Below, one piece after another: positions 63,881 through 64,000 of a DNA stretch of 64,000 nucleotides. The stretch comes from Cheiracanthium punctorium (lineage: Eukaryota; Arthropoda; Arachnida; Araneae; Cheiracanthiidae), in contig JAWZYV010013538.1 in NCBI GenBank assembly GCA_038373885.1, positions 1-64,000 on the forward strand, given 5' to 3'. The position numbers and the translations under genes were made by a program. Below the pieces are notes generated by a model. The model searched no databases. It was not told the DNA's origin and saw nothing but the letters and a program-made list of their open reading frames with translations. Numbering within the stretch: the stretch's first letter is position 1; every line of letters begins with the position of its first letter.

Positions 63881-64000
63881 TTTTTCTAAAAAAAATTTCT
63901 TAAATACACGGGGCGCCCGTCGGCGAACTCGCCCCACATATTTTATTTTTCCACTCATTTTCCCCGCTATGCTGAAATTCCAAGTTAACTTAATCTGTTT
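63881..64000. other. Right edge of window
   Basis: A short GC-richer phrase (GGGGCGCCCGTCGGCGAACT, 63910-63929) may be a transposon end cut by the window. Nothing else is recognised. Confidence 0.25.

Noticed and set aside
1..64000. Bacterial-style features (operons, CRISPR arrays, riboswitches, ribosome binding sites)
   Set aside because: Spliced genes, large introns and eukaryotic transposons show this is a nuclear eukaryotic sequence. No regular spacer-repeat array is present.

Overview
This is a eukaryotic, AT-rich, intron-rich nuclear window with two protein-coding genes in a very dense layer of DNA transposons. The transposon families and a dispersed tRNA-derived repeat whose antisense reading frame I associate with orb-weaver spider gene models suggest an arachnid. 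That organism call is inference and was not tested by a search.

Genes. (1) A complete ISY1 homologue (Prp19/NTC-associated pre-mRNA splicing factor) lies on the + strand in nine coding exons, 13734-34845. It encodes 281 residues, and its first coding exon consists of the ATG alone. (2) The first coding exon of a bestrophin-family chloride channel lies on the + strand at 49698-49876. I could not find the remaining exons, so the gene probably runs past the right edge through an intron of at least 14 kb. I recognise no other host gene. Most open frames elsewhere are short and lie in repeats.

Layout. 1-2.9 kb: unrecognised AT-rich sequence. 2.9-5.5 kb: a tandem tRNA-derived SINE array split by a Transib-like element (33/36 matching ends, 5-bp duplication), which itself contains a hAT MITE. 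6.2-8.8 kb: a 2.5-kb hAT-type element carrying ~173-bp tandem repeats. 9.6-12.3 kb: nested MITEs and a Zaphod-like hAT element with an inverted partner. 13.7-34.9 kb: ISY1, with transposons in most long introns (mariner-type, pogo/Tigger-type, TTAA-type, a LINE fragment and a foldback DDE_Tnp_4 element). 35.1-35.9 kb: a foldback element. 39.5-40.9 kb: an intact Tc1-like transposon. 41.5-45.7 kb: a hAT-type element with an internal duplication. 47.4-47.9 and 49.4-50.8 kb: less AT-rich sequence around the bestrophin start. 51-64 kb: Tc1 and mariner relics, more hAT and TTAA elements, and unclassified repeats.

The main content of interest is a well-preserved record of nested transposition. Six hAT-type elements have 8-bp target duplications at both ends, five found by TIR pairing and one Zaphod-like. 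The Transib-like insertion even has a paralogous empty site in the same array. All coordinates come from reading the sequence by eye; splice sites were chosen by GT/AG, frame and family alignment.
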